Shown in pieces: positions 28,224-37,227 of a stretch of DNA of 64,000 bases (position 1 is its first letter; each line of letters begins with the position of its first letter). The notes under the pieces are model-generated. The model was not told where the DNA came from. It ran no database searches and saw only the letters and a program-made list of their open reading frames with translations. The translations under genes were made by a program, and so were the position numbers. The stretch is from Alcanivoracaceae bacterium (GTDB taxonomy: Bacteria > Pseudomonadota > Gammaproteobacteria > Pseudomonadales > Alcanivoracaceae). The DNA lies in NCBI GenBank assembly GCA_002706085.1, contig PAJO01000035.1, positions 1 through 64,000 of the forward strand, read 5' to 3'.

Positions 28224-28256
28224 CAAGGTGTGTAAGGCCGAAGGAGCGTGGGGCTT

Positions 28257-29549
28257 TTAGTGCAGCTTGAGTCGTGGACGTACCAGTTTGTTGAAGCGAC
28301 CGGCGATCAGCAACATGATGGTGCGTGGCCAGCCGTAGAGCGCGGCCTGATGCATCCGGTACAGGCTGATGTACATCATCCGGGCCAGCCAGCCTTCCAC
28401 AAAGAAGTTACCGCCTTTCAGGTTGCCCATCAGCATGCCCACCGAGCTGTAGTTGGACAGGGAGACCAGCGAGCCGTGATCCTTGTATTCGAACGGTCGG
28501 GGCTCGCGGTGCATCAGTAATTGCTGAAGGCTGCGCGCCACGTGTTGGGCCATTTGCTGGGCGGATTGGGCTCGCGGGGGGATCGGTCGCTCTGCCCCTT
28601 CCGGAATCAGGAAGGCCGCGTCGCCAATGATGAAGATGTTCTTGTGGCCCTTGGCTTGCAGCGTCGGCTCCACTTCCACCTGGTTGATACGATTGGTGGT
28701 CAGCCCCTCAATCTGCCCCAGCCATTGTGGGCACTTTACCCCAGCCGCCCAGACCAGCAAGTCGGCCTTGATGGGGTCGCCATCTTTGGGCACGAACGCC
28801 TCTTCCGTGGCTTCGGACACCATGACGCCGGTGCGCACTTTCACCCCCAGCGCTTCCAGCCGTTCAGTGGCGGTGGCAGAGACCCGTTCACTAAGGACCG
28901 GCAGGATGCGTGGGGCGGCTTCAATGATGTCGACCTGCAGGTGCTTGCGGTCCAGCTTCTCGTGACCGTAGAAGTTGAGCATGGACACGGCATGGTGCAG
29001 CTCGGCGGCCAGTTCCACGCCGGTGGCGCCGCCACCGACAATGGCAACCGACACCGGCTTGCCTTCGTAGTTGGCGTGCAGGCAGGCGTTCAGGAAGCGC
29101 TCGCGAAAGCGCTCGGCCTGGGCGCGGCTGTCCATGAACAGGCAGTTGTCCCGTACCCCGGGGGTGCCAAAGTCGTTGCTCTGGCTCCCGGTGGCCAGCA
29201 CCAGGTAGTCGTAGTCGAGAGTCCGCTCGGGCAGCACTTCCTTGCCGTGTTCATCAAACAGCGGCGCCAGGGTCAGCTGCTGACTGGCGGTATCCACCTG
29301 GGTCAGGGTGCCAGGTTCAAAGCGGTAATGATTAAGCTGGGCGTGGGCGCGGTAGTCCACCGCATCCAGGTCCGCGTCAATGGCGCCGGTGGCGACTTCA
29401 TGAAAGCGCGGTTTCCAGACATGGATGCTGGAGGAATCCACCAGGGTGACGTCCGCTGTGCCGTTGTGGCCGAGCTTGCGGCCCAGTTTGGTGACCAGAG
29501 GCAGGCCGCCGGCACCGCCGCCAACGACAACAATTTTGGGTTTGCTCAT
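28257..29549 (-). CDS. ndh: Type II NADH dehydrogenase (NDH-2)
   Basis: A 430-residue FAD/NAD(P) disulfide-reductase-fold enzyme that passes electrons from NADH to quinone without proton pumping, peripheral on the inner membrane. First dinucleotide fold KIVVVGGGAGGLPLVTKLG (about 4-22), second fold VSVAIVGGGATGVELAAEL (about 165-183), and FAD-binding FIIGDAAFL near 308. A hydrophobic/basic C-terminus (about 370-430) fits membrane attachment as in E. coli Ndh. SD CAGGAGC. It is a single gene downstream of a terminator that isolates it from pckA. Confidence 0.9.
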   Translation of the reverse strand: MSKPKIVVVGGGAGGLPLVTKLGRKLGHNGTADVTLVDSSSIHVWKPRFHEVATGAIDADLDAVDYRAHAQLNHYRFEPGTLTQVDTASQQLTLAPLFDEHGKEVLPERTLDYDYLVLATGSQSNDFGTPGVRDNCLFMDSRAQAERFRERFLNACLHANYEGKPVSVAIVGGGATGVELAAELHHAVSMLNFYGHEKLDRKHLQVDIIEAAPRILPVLSERVSATATERLEALGVKVRTGVMVSEATEEAFVPKDGDPIKADLLVWAAGVKCPQWLGQIEGLTTNRINQVEVEPTLQAKGHKNIFIIGDAAFLIPEGAERPIPPRAQSAQQMAQHVARSLQQLLMHREPRPFEYKDHGSLVSLSNYSSVGMLMGNLKGGNFFVEGWLARMMYISLYRMHQAALYGWPRTIMLLIAGRFNKLVRPRLKLH

Positions 29550-29764
29550 TGAAGCTCCTGTCGGGCTCTCCGGTTAGCGTGGAGCAGCCAGTCAAATTCA
29601 TGTGTCGTTTCTGAATTATTCTTCAAAGGCAGGCCCTTGTGGGGCGGCCGGCGCAGACCTTCCCTGTGCCGGAAATGCAAAGTCTGAGCCAGCGTGGTGC
29701 TTCGGTCCAGACCGGAAAATTCCCTATCTTCCCGTGCACACGGGTCTGTGTGCCGGGCGATAAT

Positions 29765-29793
29765 GAAAAAGCCCGCCGGTGGCGGGCTTTTTC
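29765..29793 (-). terminator. Bidirectional terminator, probable end of the pckA transcript
   Basis: Perfect stem AAGCCCGCC / GGCGGGCTT with a 3-base loop, A-run on one side and T-run on the other. On the minus strand it comes about 285 bases after pckA and about 215 bases before the ndh start, giving pckA a long 3' UTR that includes the palindrome at 29841-29942. Confidence 0.88.
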
Positions 29794-29840
29794 AGCGATT
29801 CACACCACGGGGAGCCTATGAAAAACCCCCTGCGTGCTCA

Positions 29841-29942
29841 GCGTGACCTGAAGGGCCCCATTTGTTGTGTTTTGTTGCGACGAACAGGGTGTCTCCCTCT
29901 TCTAGCGACAAGGCGCAGCTGATGGGGCCCTTCAGGTCACGC
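29841..29942. repeat. Perfect 21-bp inverted repeat around a 60-bp spacer
   Basis: Arms 29841-29861 (begins GCGTGACCTGAAGGG) and 29922-29942 are exact inverse copies; weaker similarity (CCCCTGC / GCAGGG) continues outward. It lies in the 29550-30076 gap downstream of pckA, which otherwise holds only the terminator at 29765-29793. Not one of the other repeat families in the window. Because it is palindromic, both strands give short frames with RDLKGPI, which I do not regard as genes. Confidence 0.85.
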
Positions 29943-30076
29943 CCTGCGGGGCTTCCATGCAGGCTCACACTCGTTGTTGCACTTTCTCGACAGGCAACCA
30001 GCATGCCTTCAAAAGTGCGCCTAGATTGTGAGCCAGCCTGAAAGCCTGAGCAGGCAGGGCGTTTCTCAGAGGCTCC

Positions 30077-31621
30077 CTAGGCCTTGGGGCCAGCGGCGCG
30101 GATCTCGTCGGACACATCCGCGTACTTGTCGGCAAAGTTCTTTTCGAACTGCTCGGCCAGGTCGCGGGCGCGTGCTTCGTAGTTTTCCGGGTTGGCCCAG
30201 GTGTTCTTGGGCTGCAGCAGGTTGCTGTCGACGCCGGGGACGACTTTGGGGACGTCCAGGTTGATGATGTCCAGGTGCTCGGTTTCGGCATTGTCCAGCT
30301 CGCCGGACAGGATGGCGTTGACCACACCACGGGTGGTGGGGATGCTGAAACGCTCGCCTTCACCGTAGGGGCCGCCGGTCCAGCCGGTGTTCACCAGGTA
30401 GACGGTAGAGCCGAATTCTCCCATGCGCTTGATCAGCAGCTCGGCGTATTCGCCGGCACGACGGGGGAAGAACGGTGCGCCGAAGCAGGTAGAGAAGGTG
30501 CTCTTGATGCCGCCACCAGAGCCCATTTCCGTGGAGCCCACCAGTGCGGTGTAGCCACTCAGGAAGTGGTAGGCCGCGGCTTCCTTGGACAGCTTGGAGA
30601 CAGGCGGCAGTACGCCGGTCAGGTCGCAGGTCAGGAAGATGATGTGCTTGGGCTCACCGGCACGGTTTTCATCGACTTTCTTGTCGATGTTTTCCAGCGG
30701 GTAGGCCGCACGGGTGTTCTGGGTCAGGGAGACGTCTGCATAGTCGGCAGTGCGGGTTTCGTCATTGATGATGACGTTTTCCAGTACCGCGCCGAACTTG
30801 ATGGCATCCCAGATAACCGGCTCGTTCTTCTGGCTCAGGTCGATACACTTGGCGTAGCAACCCCCTTCGATGTTGAAGACTACATCCTTGCCCCAGCCGT
30901 GCTCATCGTCACCGATCAGATAACGGGCCGGGTCGGCGGACAGGGTGGTTTTACCGGTGCCGGACAGGCCGAAGAACAGGGCCACGTCGCCGTCTTCGCC
31001 GACGTTGGCAGAGCAGTGCATCGGCAGTACGTCTTTTTCCGGCAGCAGGAAGTTCTGCACGGAGAACATGGCTTTTTTCATTTCACCGGCGTAACGCATG
31101 CCGGCGATCAGGATCTTGCGCTGGGCGAAGTTGAGGATCACGCAGCCATCGGAATTGGTGCCATCACGCTCCGGCTCACACTGGAACTGCGGGGCGTGCA
31201 GGATCTGCCATTCTTCCTTGCTGCGCGGATTGTACTTCTCCGGGCGAATGAACATGGTATTGGCGAACAGATTGTGCCACGCGGTTTGCGCAGTCACTTT
31301 TACGGCCAGGTAATGATCCGCGTCGGCACCCACGTGCAGGTGGGAAACAAAGGTGTCGGTTTCCGCGGTGGCGGCGGCGACACGGTCCCACAGGGCGTCG
31401 AACTTGTCAGCGGGGAACGGGCGGTTAATGGCGCCCCAGTGGATGTGCTCGCTGGTGCTGGGCTCATCGACAATGTAACGGTCCATCGGGGAACGACCTG
31501 TGCGGTGGCCGGTTTCCACTACCAGGGCGCCGGTATCGGACAGGCGGCCTTCGTTACGCTGGACAGCCAGCTCTACCAGCTGGGCCGGGCTGAGGTCGTT
31601 ATAAACAATCGGGTCGGTCAT
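30077..31621 (-). CDS. pckA: Phosphoenolpyruvate carboxykinase (ATP)
   Basis: A 514-residue cytoplasmic enzyme converting oxaloacetate and ATP to PEP, ADP and CO2, the entry to gluconeogenesis. This is needed when growing on alkanes or acids. Kinase-1a P-loop [14 protein letters not shown] (about residue 235), substrate loop [11 protein letters not shown] (about 45), Mn/Mg-binding GDDEHGWG and [11 protein letters not shown]. Start at [10 protein letters not shown] (31621) has SD AGGA at proper spacing; 31627 is the alternative. It follows hslO on the same strand, as in E. coli. Confidence 0.96.
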   Translation of the reverse strand: MTDPIVYNDLSPAQLVELAVQRNEGRLSDTGALVVETGHRTGRSPMDRYIVDEPSTSEHIHWGAINRPFPADKFDALWDRVAAATAETDTFVSHLHVGADADHYLAVKVTAQTAWHNLFANTMFIRPEKYNPRSKEEWQILHAPQFQCEPERDGTNSDGCVILNFAQRKILIAGMRYAGEMKKAMFSVQNFLLPEKDVLPMHCSANVGEDGDVALFFGLSGTGKTTLSADPARYLIGDDEHGWGKDVVFNIEGGCYAKCIDLSQKNEPVIWDAIKFGAVLENVIINDETRTADYADVSLTQNTRAAYPLENIDKKVDENRAGEPKHIIFLTCDLTGVLPPVSKLSKEAAAYHFLSGYTALVGSTEMGSGGGIKSTFSTCFGAPFFPRRAGEYAELLIKRMGEFGSTVYLVNTGWTGGPYGEGERFSIPTTRGVVNAILSGELDNAETEHLDIINLDVPKVVPGVDSNLLQPKNTWANPENYEARARDLAEQFEKNFADKYADVSDEIRAAGPKA

Positions 31622-31836
31622 GGTCATTCCTGGGCTCGTAGCCGTGGTGGGCGAGGTGTGCCACACCGGGTTCGCATTGCGGGTAACAGTGCCGGTCTCG
31701 TGCCCGTGACTGCCACCGGGCAAGACCAAAAGGGACTGATGGGACCCCACCAGTCAGCACAGGCGCGCGATTATGCCAGAAAAGAGAATTAGTGGCGATT
31801 CCCCTTCGGACTGATGGGTCACGGCTAGAGGGTTAA

Positions 31837-32002
31837 GTTGACAGTTGATAGTGGACAGTTGACAGCTGCGCGGGGCTGACTCGTGCAGCATTGAAACGCA
31901 AGAGGCCGCGCCCAAGGCATGGGCGCGGCCTCTTGCGTTTCCAGTTGCCGCCTCCTTGGCGTGCGTGTTTTAGCTGTCAACTGTCCACTATCAACTGTCA
32001 AC
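31837..32002. repeat. Nested palindrome (GTTGACAG element) overlapping the hslO stop
   Basis: The outer arms 31837-31867 and 31972-32002 are perfect 31-bp inverse copies made of GTTGACAGTTGATAGTGGAC-type sequence. Within lies a perfect 22-bp hairpin (31893-31914 / 31920-31941) with a 5-base loop, GC-rich and without a T tail. The right arm contains the last codons and TGA of hslO (31991-32002). Likely a mobile or recombining intergenic element that may also act as an RNA 3'-end stabiliser. Confidence 0.92.
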
Positions 32003-32848
32003 TGCCTTGATCATCTCCGCCAGATCCACCGCATCGAAGGTTTCCTGGTGGCGGCAGAAGTCGCAGGTGAGGGTGACCTCGCCGTCTTCGTCCAGCAGGG
32101 TCTGAAGTTCCAGGTTGCCGAGGGACAGCAGGGCGTTACGGTTGCGTTCGCGGGTGCAGGTGCAGCCGAATTGCAGGGCCTGGGCGTCCGGGAGCTGGGG
32201 CGGCGTGTCGTGGAACAGGCGATGGAGGATGGTCTGGTCGTCCAGATTGAGCAGTTCTTCCAGCGTCAGGGTGGTGGCCAGGGCCTCAAGGTGCTCCCAC
32301 ATCTGGGCGTTGGCATCGGTGCCGGCAAGCTGGTTGGGCAGGCGCTGCAGCAATAGTCCGGCGGCGCGATTGTTCCCGCTGGCCAACCACAGCCGGGTGG
32401 GCAGCTGCTCGGATTGCCGGAAGTACGCTTCCAGGCACTGGGCCAGGGTGTCGCCGGTGAGCGGGACGATGCCCTGATATTGCTGGCCTTGCTCGGGAAT
32501 GATGGTGATCACCATGTTGCCGTCGCCGATCAGGGTACGGACATCGCCCTGGCTCCAGTCCTGACCATCACTGTGGCGGGCCACCGCACGCAGCTCGCCC
32601 TCATTGGTGCATTCGGCCAGCAGCAGGGATACCGGGCCATGGCCCTGGGCCTGCAGGGCAAGGCGCCCCTTGAACTTGAGGGTGCTGGCCAGCAGGGCCA
32701 CGGCGGCCACTGCTTCACCGATCAGCCCTTGCACGGGCAGTGGGTAGTTGTGCCCTTCAATAATCCGGCTGACGCTGCTTTCTACCTGTACCAGTTCTCC
32801 GCGGATGTCGGAGTCAGGGAAAAGAAAGCGCTGCTTGTGGTCTTGCAT
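31991..32848 (-). CDS. hslO: Redox-regulated chaperone Hsp33
   Basis: A 285-residue cytoplasmic holdase activated by oxidative unfolding. The zinc-binding redox switch is at the C-terminus: FGCTCT (two Cys) and about 30 residues later LTCDFC (two Cys). The N-terminal core has [16 protein letters not shown] and [15 protein letters not shown]. The last residues AVDS and the stop are encoded by an intergenic repeat arm, so the original C-terminus may have differed by a few residues. It sits between hslR and pckA, as in E. coli. Confidence 0.95.
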   Translation of the reverse strand: MQDHKQRFLFPDSDIRGELVQVESSVSRIIEGHNYPLPVQGLIGEAVAAVALLASTLKFKGRLALQAQGHGPVSLLLAECTNEGELRAVARHSDGQDWSQGDVRTLIGDGNMVITIIPEQGQQYQGIVPLTGDTLAQCLEAYFRQSEQLPTRLWLASGNNRAAGLLLQRLPNQLAGTDANAQMWEHLEALATTLTLEELLNLDDQTILHRLFHDTPPQLPDAQALQFGCTCTRERNRNALLSLGNLELQTLLDEDGEVTLTCDFCRHQETFDAVDLAEMIKAVDS

Positions 32849-32896
32849 GTTGCTGTCCTGAGTCGGGTTTTCACGGGGGAGGCCGCCGCGAAAAGG

Positions 32897-33283
32897 TTAT
32901 TCCAGATTGTCTCGTCGGAAGCGCTGGATATCCCGGCGCTCCTTCTTGCTGGGTTTATGGTCGGGTGCGGCTGCGGCTGCCCGGGCCAGTTTGCGCTGTT
33001 CGCTGTTCATTTCCCGTTTGGCCACACTCTCCGGGGTTTCCACGTAGAGGGTCTGGGCCACTTTGGCCGGGCCGCGCTTGCTGCTCAGGTCGCGAACGAT
33101 GACCTCAAAATGTTCAGTGCCCTTGGTAATGGTAACGGTCTGACCGGGCTGCACCGCCTTACTGGGCTTGGTGCGGCTGCCGTCGATATGAACCTTGCCG
33201 CCCTCAATGGCGGTTTTGGCCAGGGTGCGGGTCTTGAAGAAGCGGGCGGCCCACAGCCAGGAATCAATGCGTACGCTTTCCAT
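32897..33283 (-). CDS. hslR: Heat-shock S4-domain RNA-binding protein Hsp15
   Basis: A 128-residue basic protein. An S4 RNA-binding domain spans residues 3-65 (VRIDSWLWAARFFKTRTLAKTA, then VHIDGSRTKPSKAVQPGQTV). The C-terminal half is Lys/Arg-rich. Hsp15 binds free 50S subunits carrying nascent chains after translation arrest and helps recycle them. Start MESVRIDSW at 33283 matches the family; longer frames run into yrfG in another frame. It is 25 bases downstream of yrfG. Confidence 0.93.
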   Translation of the reverse strand: MESVRIDSWLWAARFFKTRTLAKTAIEGGKVHIDGSRTKPSKAVQPGQTVTITKGTEHFEVIVRDLSSKRGPAKVAQTLYVETPESVAKREMNSEQRKLARAAAAAPDHKPSKKERRDIQRFRRDNLE

Positions 33284-33308
33284 CCGTCTCTCTGTCAGGC
33301 CGGTGTAT

Positions 33309-33962
33309 TCAGGGAAGTACCGACGCAAAGTCATCAATGGCCACAAACGGGTCGGTGTGCTCGCGCCGTGGCAGGCTGGAATCCGGGTGCAAGATGCTGA
33401 CCGGTTGCCCGATACCGTATAGCTGCGCGCTGTGCAGCACTGGCAGGGAGTCATCCACCAGCAGCGCTTTGGCCGGATCGAACGGCAAGTGTCGCTGCAA
33501 ATGCTGCCAGAACGACTGGGCTTCCTTGGGGTGGCCATAGTCGTGGCTGGATACCAGCTCATGGAAATAACGGTCGATGCCGGTCTGTTCCAGCTTCACG
33601 TCCAGGGCGTCGCGGTGGGCATTGGTCACCATGACGATCTGCTTGCCGGACTCCTGCAACCGCTGCAGAAAGGTTTCCGCTCCGGGTCGCACCGAGATGC
33701 GGTCACGGGCCTCTCTTTTCAAGCGGGCGATTTCCAGCCCGAGCTCAGCAGTCCAGAAATCCAGACAGTACCAGTTGAGGGTGCCCTGATGGCTGGCGAT
33801 CCAGTCGTGGATGATGCGGTCAGCTTCCTCCTGGTCCAGGCCCAGTTGGCGGGCGTAACAGTAGGGTACGTGGCGCTGCCAGAACCAGTTGTCGAACTGG
33901 AGATCCAGCAGGGTACCGTCCATATCCAGTAACACAGTGTCGACAGAATGCCAGTCAATCAT
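33309..33962 (-). CDS. yrfG: GMP/IMP nucleotidase YrfG (HAD superfamily)
   Basis: A 217-residue HAD hydrolase. Motif I LLDMDGTLLDLQFD (nucleophile Asp13), motif II MVTNAH, motif III Lys in HPKEAQSFW, motif IV LLVDDSLPVL. The characteristic FWQRHVPYCYARQLGL cap sequence matches YrfG, which dephosphorylates GMP and IMP. It is divergent from nudE and heads the yrfG-hslR-hslO-pckA series. Confidence 0.93.
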   Translation of the reverse strand: MIDWHSVDTVLLDMDGTLLDLQFDNWFWQRHVPYCYARQLGLDQEEADRIIHDWIASHQGTLNWYCLDFWTAELGLEIARLKREARDRISVRPGAETFLQRLQESGKQIVMVTNAHRDALDVKLEQTGIDRYFHELVSSHDYGHPKEAQSFWQHLQRHLPFDPAKALLVDDSLPVLHSAQLYGIGQPVSILHPDSSLPRREHTDPFVAIDDFASVLP

Positions 33963-34024
33963 GAATTTCCTGCGGGTTCGGGTTAGTCTTGCCGTCCGGA
34001 AGGTGTCGTCGTTCTGAGGTAATT

Positions 34025-34570
34025 ATGGATGAGAAACCGGAGATTCTCGACACCCGGCTGGTGGCCAAGAGTCGTCTGTTCGGGATTGAGGAGCTGCATT
34101 TGCGCTTCCGCAACGGGGTGGAGCGGACCTATGAACGGTTGCGCACGCCGCCAATCGCGGCGGTAATGATGGTCCCGTTGCTGGATGACGAGACGGTGGT
34201 ACTGATCCGTGAATACGGTGCCGGCACCGAAAGCTATGAGTTGACCTTGCCCAAGGGGGCTTACGAGCATGGTGAAGACTGGCGTGATGCGGCTAACCGG
34301 GAATTAAAGGAAGAGGCCGGTTACGGCGCCCGCAAACTTACCCTGATGAAAGAGCTGACCCTGTCGCCGGGATACATGGGGCACCGTATCAAGGTGGTGC
34401 TGGCCGAGGATCTGTACGCGGAATCCCTGCCTGGCGACGAGCCTGAGGAATTGGAAGTGGTGCCCTGGAAGCTCACTGAACTGGACCGACTGATCGAGCG
34501 GGATGATGTGACCGAGGCGCGTGTGATCGCAGCGTTGCTGATGACAAAGCGGTTGTTGGAGAAGAGATAG
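34025..34570 (+). CDS. nudE: ADP compounds hydrolase NudE
   Basis: A 181-residue Nudix hydrolase acting on ADP-ribose, Ap3A and NADH-type dinucleotides. The Nudix box GAYEHGEDWRDAANRELKEE (continuing AGY) is at about residues 82-104. N-terminal beta sheet with VERTYERLRTPPIAAVMMVP. Start at 34025 (MDEKPEILD) has SD GAGG; the longer frame adds 12 residues. It is divergent from yrfG with a 62-base gap and is followed by cysQ, as in Pseudomonas. Confidence 0.93.
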   Translation: MDEKPEILDTRLVAKSRLFGIEELHLRFRNGVERTYERLRTPPIAAVMMVPLLDDETVVLIREYGAGTESYELTLPKGAYEHGEDWRDAANRELKEEAGYGARKLTLMKELTLSPGYMGHRIKVVLAEDLYAESLPGDEPEELEVVPWKLTELDRLIERDDVTEARVIAALLMTKRLLEKR

Positions 34571-34582
34571 CTGTGAGCGTTG

Positions 34583-34677
34583 AGCTACAAGCTACAAGCT
34601 ACAAGCGGCAACGCGGAGATGAGCCCGGCACGGACTGAAAACTATTGGCTCCGCGCTGCAGCTTGAAGCTTGCCGCT
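34583..34677. repeat. CAAGCTA-arm inverted-repeat element
   Basis: Left arm 34583-34618: three CTACAAG-type heptamers, then CGGCAACGCGGAG. Right arm 34649-34677: CTCCGCGCTGCAGCTTGAAG and GCTTGCCGCT. The arms are inverse with some drift; the spacer is about 30 bp. It begins 12 bases after the nudE stop and ends 33 bases before the cysQ start. Confidence 0.85.
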
Positions 34678-34710
34678 CAGACATGAACTTGAACAAAGGA
34701 AAACCAGAAA

Positions 34711-35526
34711 ATGACCGACTTTAATGCCCTGCTGAACCCGCTTGCCGATATCGCCCGTGAGGCGGGACAAGCCATCCTTGAAGTGTACGAGCGGGATGAC
34801 CTGGGCGTGGAAACCAAGGATGACAAGTCCCCGATTACCGAAGCCGACAAGGCCGCCCATGAAATTATTGAGGCACGCCTGAAAGCGCTGACGCCGGATA
34901 TCCCTGTGTACTCAGAAGAATCGGGTGATATCCCTTATGGCGAGCGTAAGGACTGGCCACAGTTCTGGCTGGTGGATCCGCTCGATGGCACCAAGGAGTT
35001 CATCAAACGCAATGGCGAGTTCACGGTGAATATTGCGCTGGTTCGCGCCGACACTCCGGTGCTGGGAGTGGTGCATGTGCCGGTGACTGGTGTGACCTAC
35101 CTGGGTGGTGAAGGCGTGGGCGCCTTCAAGGAAGACGCCGGTGAGCGTAAAACGATTGCCTGTCGTGCCCGCACTACGCCGGTGGTCATGGTGGCCAGCC
35201 GCAGCCATGGCGGTGAAGCGGTGGAAAAACTGGAAGCCTTCATTCGTGAAGAAGTGGGTGAGGTGGAGCGTGCCTCCATGGGCTCATCGCTGAAACTGTG
35301 CCTGGTGGCCGAGGGTAGCGCAGACATCTACCCGCGACTGGCGCCGACCAGTGAATGGGATACCGCCGCGGCCCATGCGGTGGTGACGGCCGCTGGCGGT
35401 GTGGTGGTGAATACCGCATTCGAACCGCTGCAGTACAACAAGGAAGATATTCTCAATCCGTTCTTCCTGGTGCTGGGCCAGAGCGTAGAAGAATGGCGCT
35501 TTATTGCCCCTGCGATTGAAGGTTAG
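34711..35526 (+). CDS. cysQ: 3'(2'),5'-bisphosphate nucleotidase CysQ
   Basis: A 271-residue Mg2+-dependent, Li+-sensitive phosphatase of the inositol monophosphatase fold that removes pAp formed during sulfate assimilation and ACP turnover. Metal sites: EESG (about residue 70), WLVDPLDGTKEF (about 87-98) and WDTAAAHAV (about 215). SD AAAGGAAAA. The last residues AIEG are compact, as in the family. Confidence 0.94.
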   Translation: MTDFNALLNPLADIAREAGQAILEVYERDDLGVETKDDKSPITEADKAAHEIIEARLKALTPDIPVYSEESGDIPYGERKDWPQFWLVDPLDGTKEFIKRNGEFTVNIALVRADTPVLGVVHVPVTGVTYLGGEGVGAFKEDAGERKTIACRARTTPVVMVASRSHGGEAVEKLEAFIREEVGEVERASMGSSLKLCLVAEGSADIYPRLAPTSEWDTAAAHAVVTAAGGVVVNTAFEPLQYNKEDILNPFFLVLGQSVEEWRFIAPAIEG

Positions 35527-35531
35527 TGTGC

Positions 35532-35609
35532 ATCACAGAGGTCACTGAAAGCACAGGGAAGAGCCCTTCGTGTTTTTCTTTTTTCGGTGAACTCTGTGGT
35601 CTCTGTGGA
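35532..35609. repeat. CACAGAG/CTCTGTG palindromic element
   Basis: ATCACAGAG..CACAGGG on the left and GAACTCTGTGGTCTCTGTGGAT on the right (35588-35609, given here as a degenerate repeat), with the shared inner motif TTCGGTGAACTCTGTG. It lies between the cysQ stop and the alpha/beta-hydrolase start and starts 6 bases past the cysQ stop. Confidence 0.8.
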
Positions 35610-35644
35610 TAGCAGTGTTATCTGCCCTGAATATGGAGCAAGCC

Positions 35645-36538
35645 ATGAGTGAAAAGCGTGAGCTGCGATTTGTCAGCGCGGGTCAGTCCTGTCGCGGGGA
35701 TCTTTATCTCCCTTCCGGGAAGGGGCCCTTCCTGACGGTGGTCATGGGGCACGGGTTTGGCCTGACCAAGGCCTGTGGTCTGGATCCGTTTCGGGATGCT
35801 TTCGTTGAAGCCGGCTACGCGGTGTTCCTGTTTGATTACCGTCATTTCGGTGAAAGCGAGGGCGTGCCTCGGCAGGTACTGATGCCAAACCGGGAGGTAG
35901 CAGATTGGCAAGCCGCGCTGGCCTGTGTGCGCAAGCAGTCGGAGGTGGATAACCAGCGCATTGTGCTCTGGGGGACCTCCTTCGGTGGCGGACTGGTAAC
36001 GGCTGTGGCGGGGCGAGAGCCGGTCGCAGGCATTATTGCTCAGTGCCCGATGATGGATGGGCTGGCGTCGGTACTGGAAGTGATTCGCTATGCCGGTATT
36101 GGTCAGGCGTTGAAGCTGACTGGGGCGGGGCTGCTGGATGTTGCTCGTAGCGCGGTAGGGATGGAGCCGCACCTGATTCCCTCAGCAGGCAAACCGGGGG
36201 AGCTGGCGGCCATGAGCAGCCATGATGCCTGGGAAGGGTATACCGCCCTGATGCCCGGCGAGGTGCCTAACGAGGTGGCTGCGCGCATTGCGTTGGTACT
36301 GCCGTTGTTCCGTCCGGTTATGCAGGCCAGCAAGGTGACCTGCCCGGCACTGGTGTTGATCTGTGAGAAAGATACCGTAGCCCCGGCTTCGTCAGCAGAA
36401 AAGGCCGTGTTGGCTATGGCGCAACCCACGGTAAAACGTTATCCGGTGGGTCACTTTGATGTTTATCAAGGAGACGCGCGCGCTGTTAGCCTGAATGATC
36501 AGTTGGCGTTTCTGGCAGGCTTGGCCGGCGAGGGTTAG
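35645..36538 (+). CDS. Alpha/beta hydrolase (dienelactone-hydrolase/YqkD-like)
   Basis: A 297-residue alpha/beta hydrolase. Oxyanion segment MGHGFGLTKACGLDPFRDAF (about 35-54), nucleophile Ser in LWGTSFGGGLV (about residue 110), catalytic Asp near LICEKDTVAP and His in YPVGHFDVYQGD. Relatives are annotated as X-Pro peptidase-like or uncharacterised hydrolases; the substrate is unknown. Start MSEKRELRF (35645) has SD ATGGAGC. Its stop overlaps that of the convergent small membrane gene at 36535. Confidence 0.85.
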   Translation: MSEKRELRFVSAGQSCRGDLYLPSGKGPFLTVVMGHGFGLTKACGLDPFRDAFVEAGYAVFLFDYRHFGESEGVPRQVLMPNREVADWQAALACVRKQSEVDNQRIVLWGTSFGGGLVTAVAGREPVAGIIAQCPMMDGLASVLEVIRYAGIGQALKLTGAGLLDVARSAVGMEPHLIPSAGKPGELAAMSSHDAWEGYTALMPGEVPNEVAARIALVLPLFRPVMQASKVTCPALVLICEKDTVAPASSAEKAVLAMAQPTVKRYPVGHFDVYQGDARAVSLNDQLAFLAGLAGEG

Positions 36539-36774
36539 CCCGCAAGCAGGGACAGAAAGCTGCCGGTCAGATTGTCAGAGGCGACTACCGCGCTGGTGGC
36601 AATCATGCTCAGGTTGATGCAGGGCATGATCAGGCCGATGGCAATCAGGTTGACGGCGGCGGGCTGGCGGATGCGGCCAAACCACAACAGCACAGACAGC
36701 AGCACAGAAAAGGTCAGCGGGAGTGTGAGCCAGGGGTGCTCGGTGGTCACCGTCCAGAGAGTGGCAAGCTCCAT
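36535..36774 (-). CDS. Small two/three-TM membrane protein, paralog A
   Basis: A 79-residue, very hydrophobic protein with about two to three membrane segments and one basic loop FGRIRQP. It aligns with the protein at 37228-37458: both have T-x-HPWL, then a P-L-x-F-S-x-L segment, then W-FGR, and near the end G/A-x-x-A-x-N-x-L-T. Good SD (AGAAGGGAAC). I recognise no family. Convergent with the hydrolase (stops overlap). An upstream hairpin (36813-36837) lies in its 5' region. Confidence 0.72.
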   Translation of the reverse strand: MELATLWTVTTEHPWLTLPLTFSVLLSVLLWFGRIRQPAAVNLIAIGLIMPCINLSMIATSAVVASDNLTGSFLSLLAG

Positions 36775-37227
36775 AATTCAGTTCCCTTCTTTATTCTTTT
36801 TTTCATGGTTATCAGGACTCTCCCCCAGAGAGTCCTGCGCAGTATGCAGGAGCTTTTTGTGGCGCCAGTGTGCCGTTGATCACAATTCCATGATGGCGTC
36901 CTGACATTGGATCGAGCGTGCCAGCTTTTTTATGAAAAAACGGGAATAAGAAATACGAAAAAAACTGAAAAGGGAGACCTTAAAAAGTTTTTTTCAGCTT
37001 TGAGGAAGGCTTGCGAGGACTGTACTGGTCAGACGTCGGAAGTCTGACGCACTAACCAAACCCGCCTGGGTACGGAACACCGAGCTTGTAATGCAGGTGT
37101 GGTGTTGTAGCAGGTCAATTGAGTAAGGTGGTTCGCGAGTTTGGGGTGACAGGTTTTGGCCTTTCGCGTCAGACGTCCGACTTCAGACGTCTGTCCCACC
37201 TGTTTTCCCGCTAATCCGCGATGAACC
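36775..37227. other. Non-coding gap with hairpin and inverted repeats
   Basis: The gap between the two paralogous membrane genes. It holds a perfect 10-bp hairpin CAGGACTCTC / GAGAGTCCTG (36813-36837, 5-base loop), an A/T-rich inverted pair AAAAAAACT / AGTTTTTTT near 36960-37000, and an imperfect inverted pair GTCAGACGTCGGAAG.. (37028-37050) and ..CAGACGTCCGACTTC (37166-37193). AATCCGCGATGAACC near 37212 is a fragment of the motif that ends the composite element at 39.7-40.0 kb. No gene seen. Confidence 0.75.

Noticed and set aside
29816-30004. Minus-strand 62-codon frame (and a 34-codon plus-strand frame) downstream of pckA
   Set aside because: Both are generated by the perfect palindrome at 29841-29942 (same RDLKGPI on both strands); no family features, no convincing SD.
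30275-31792. 505-codon open frame antisense to pckA
   Set aside because: Shadow of pckA codon bias; no recognisable domain.
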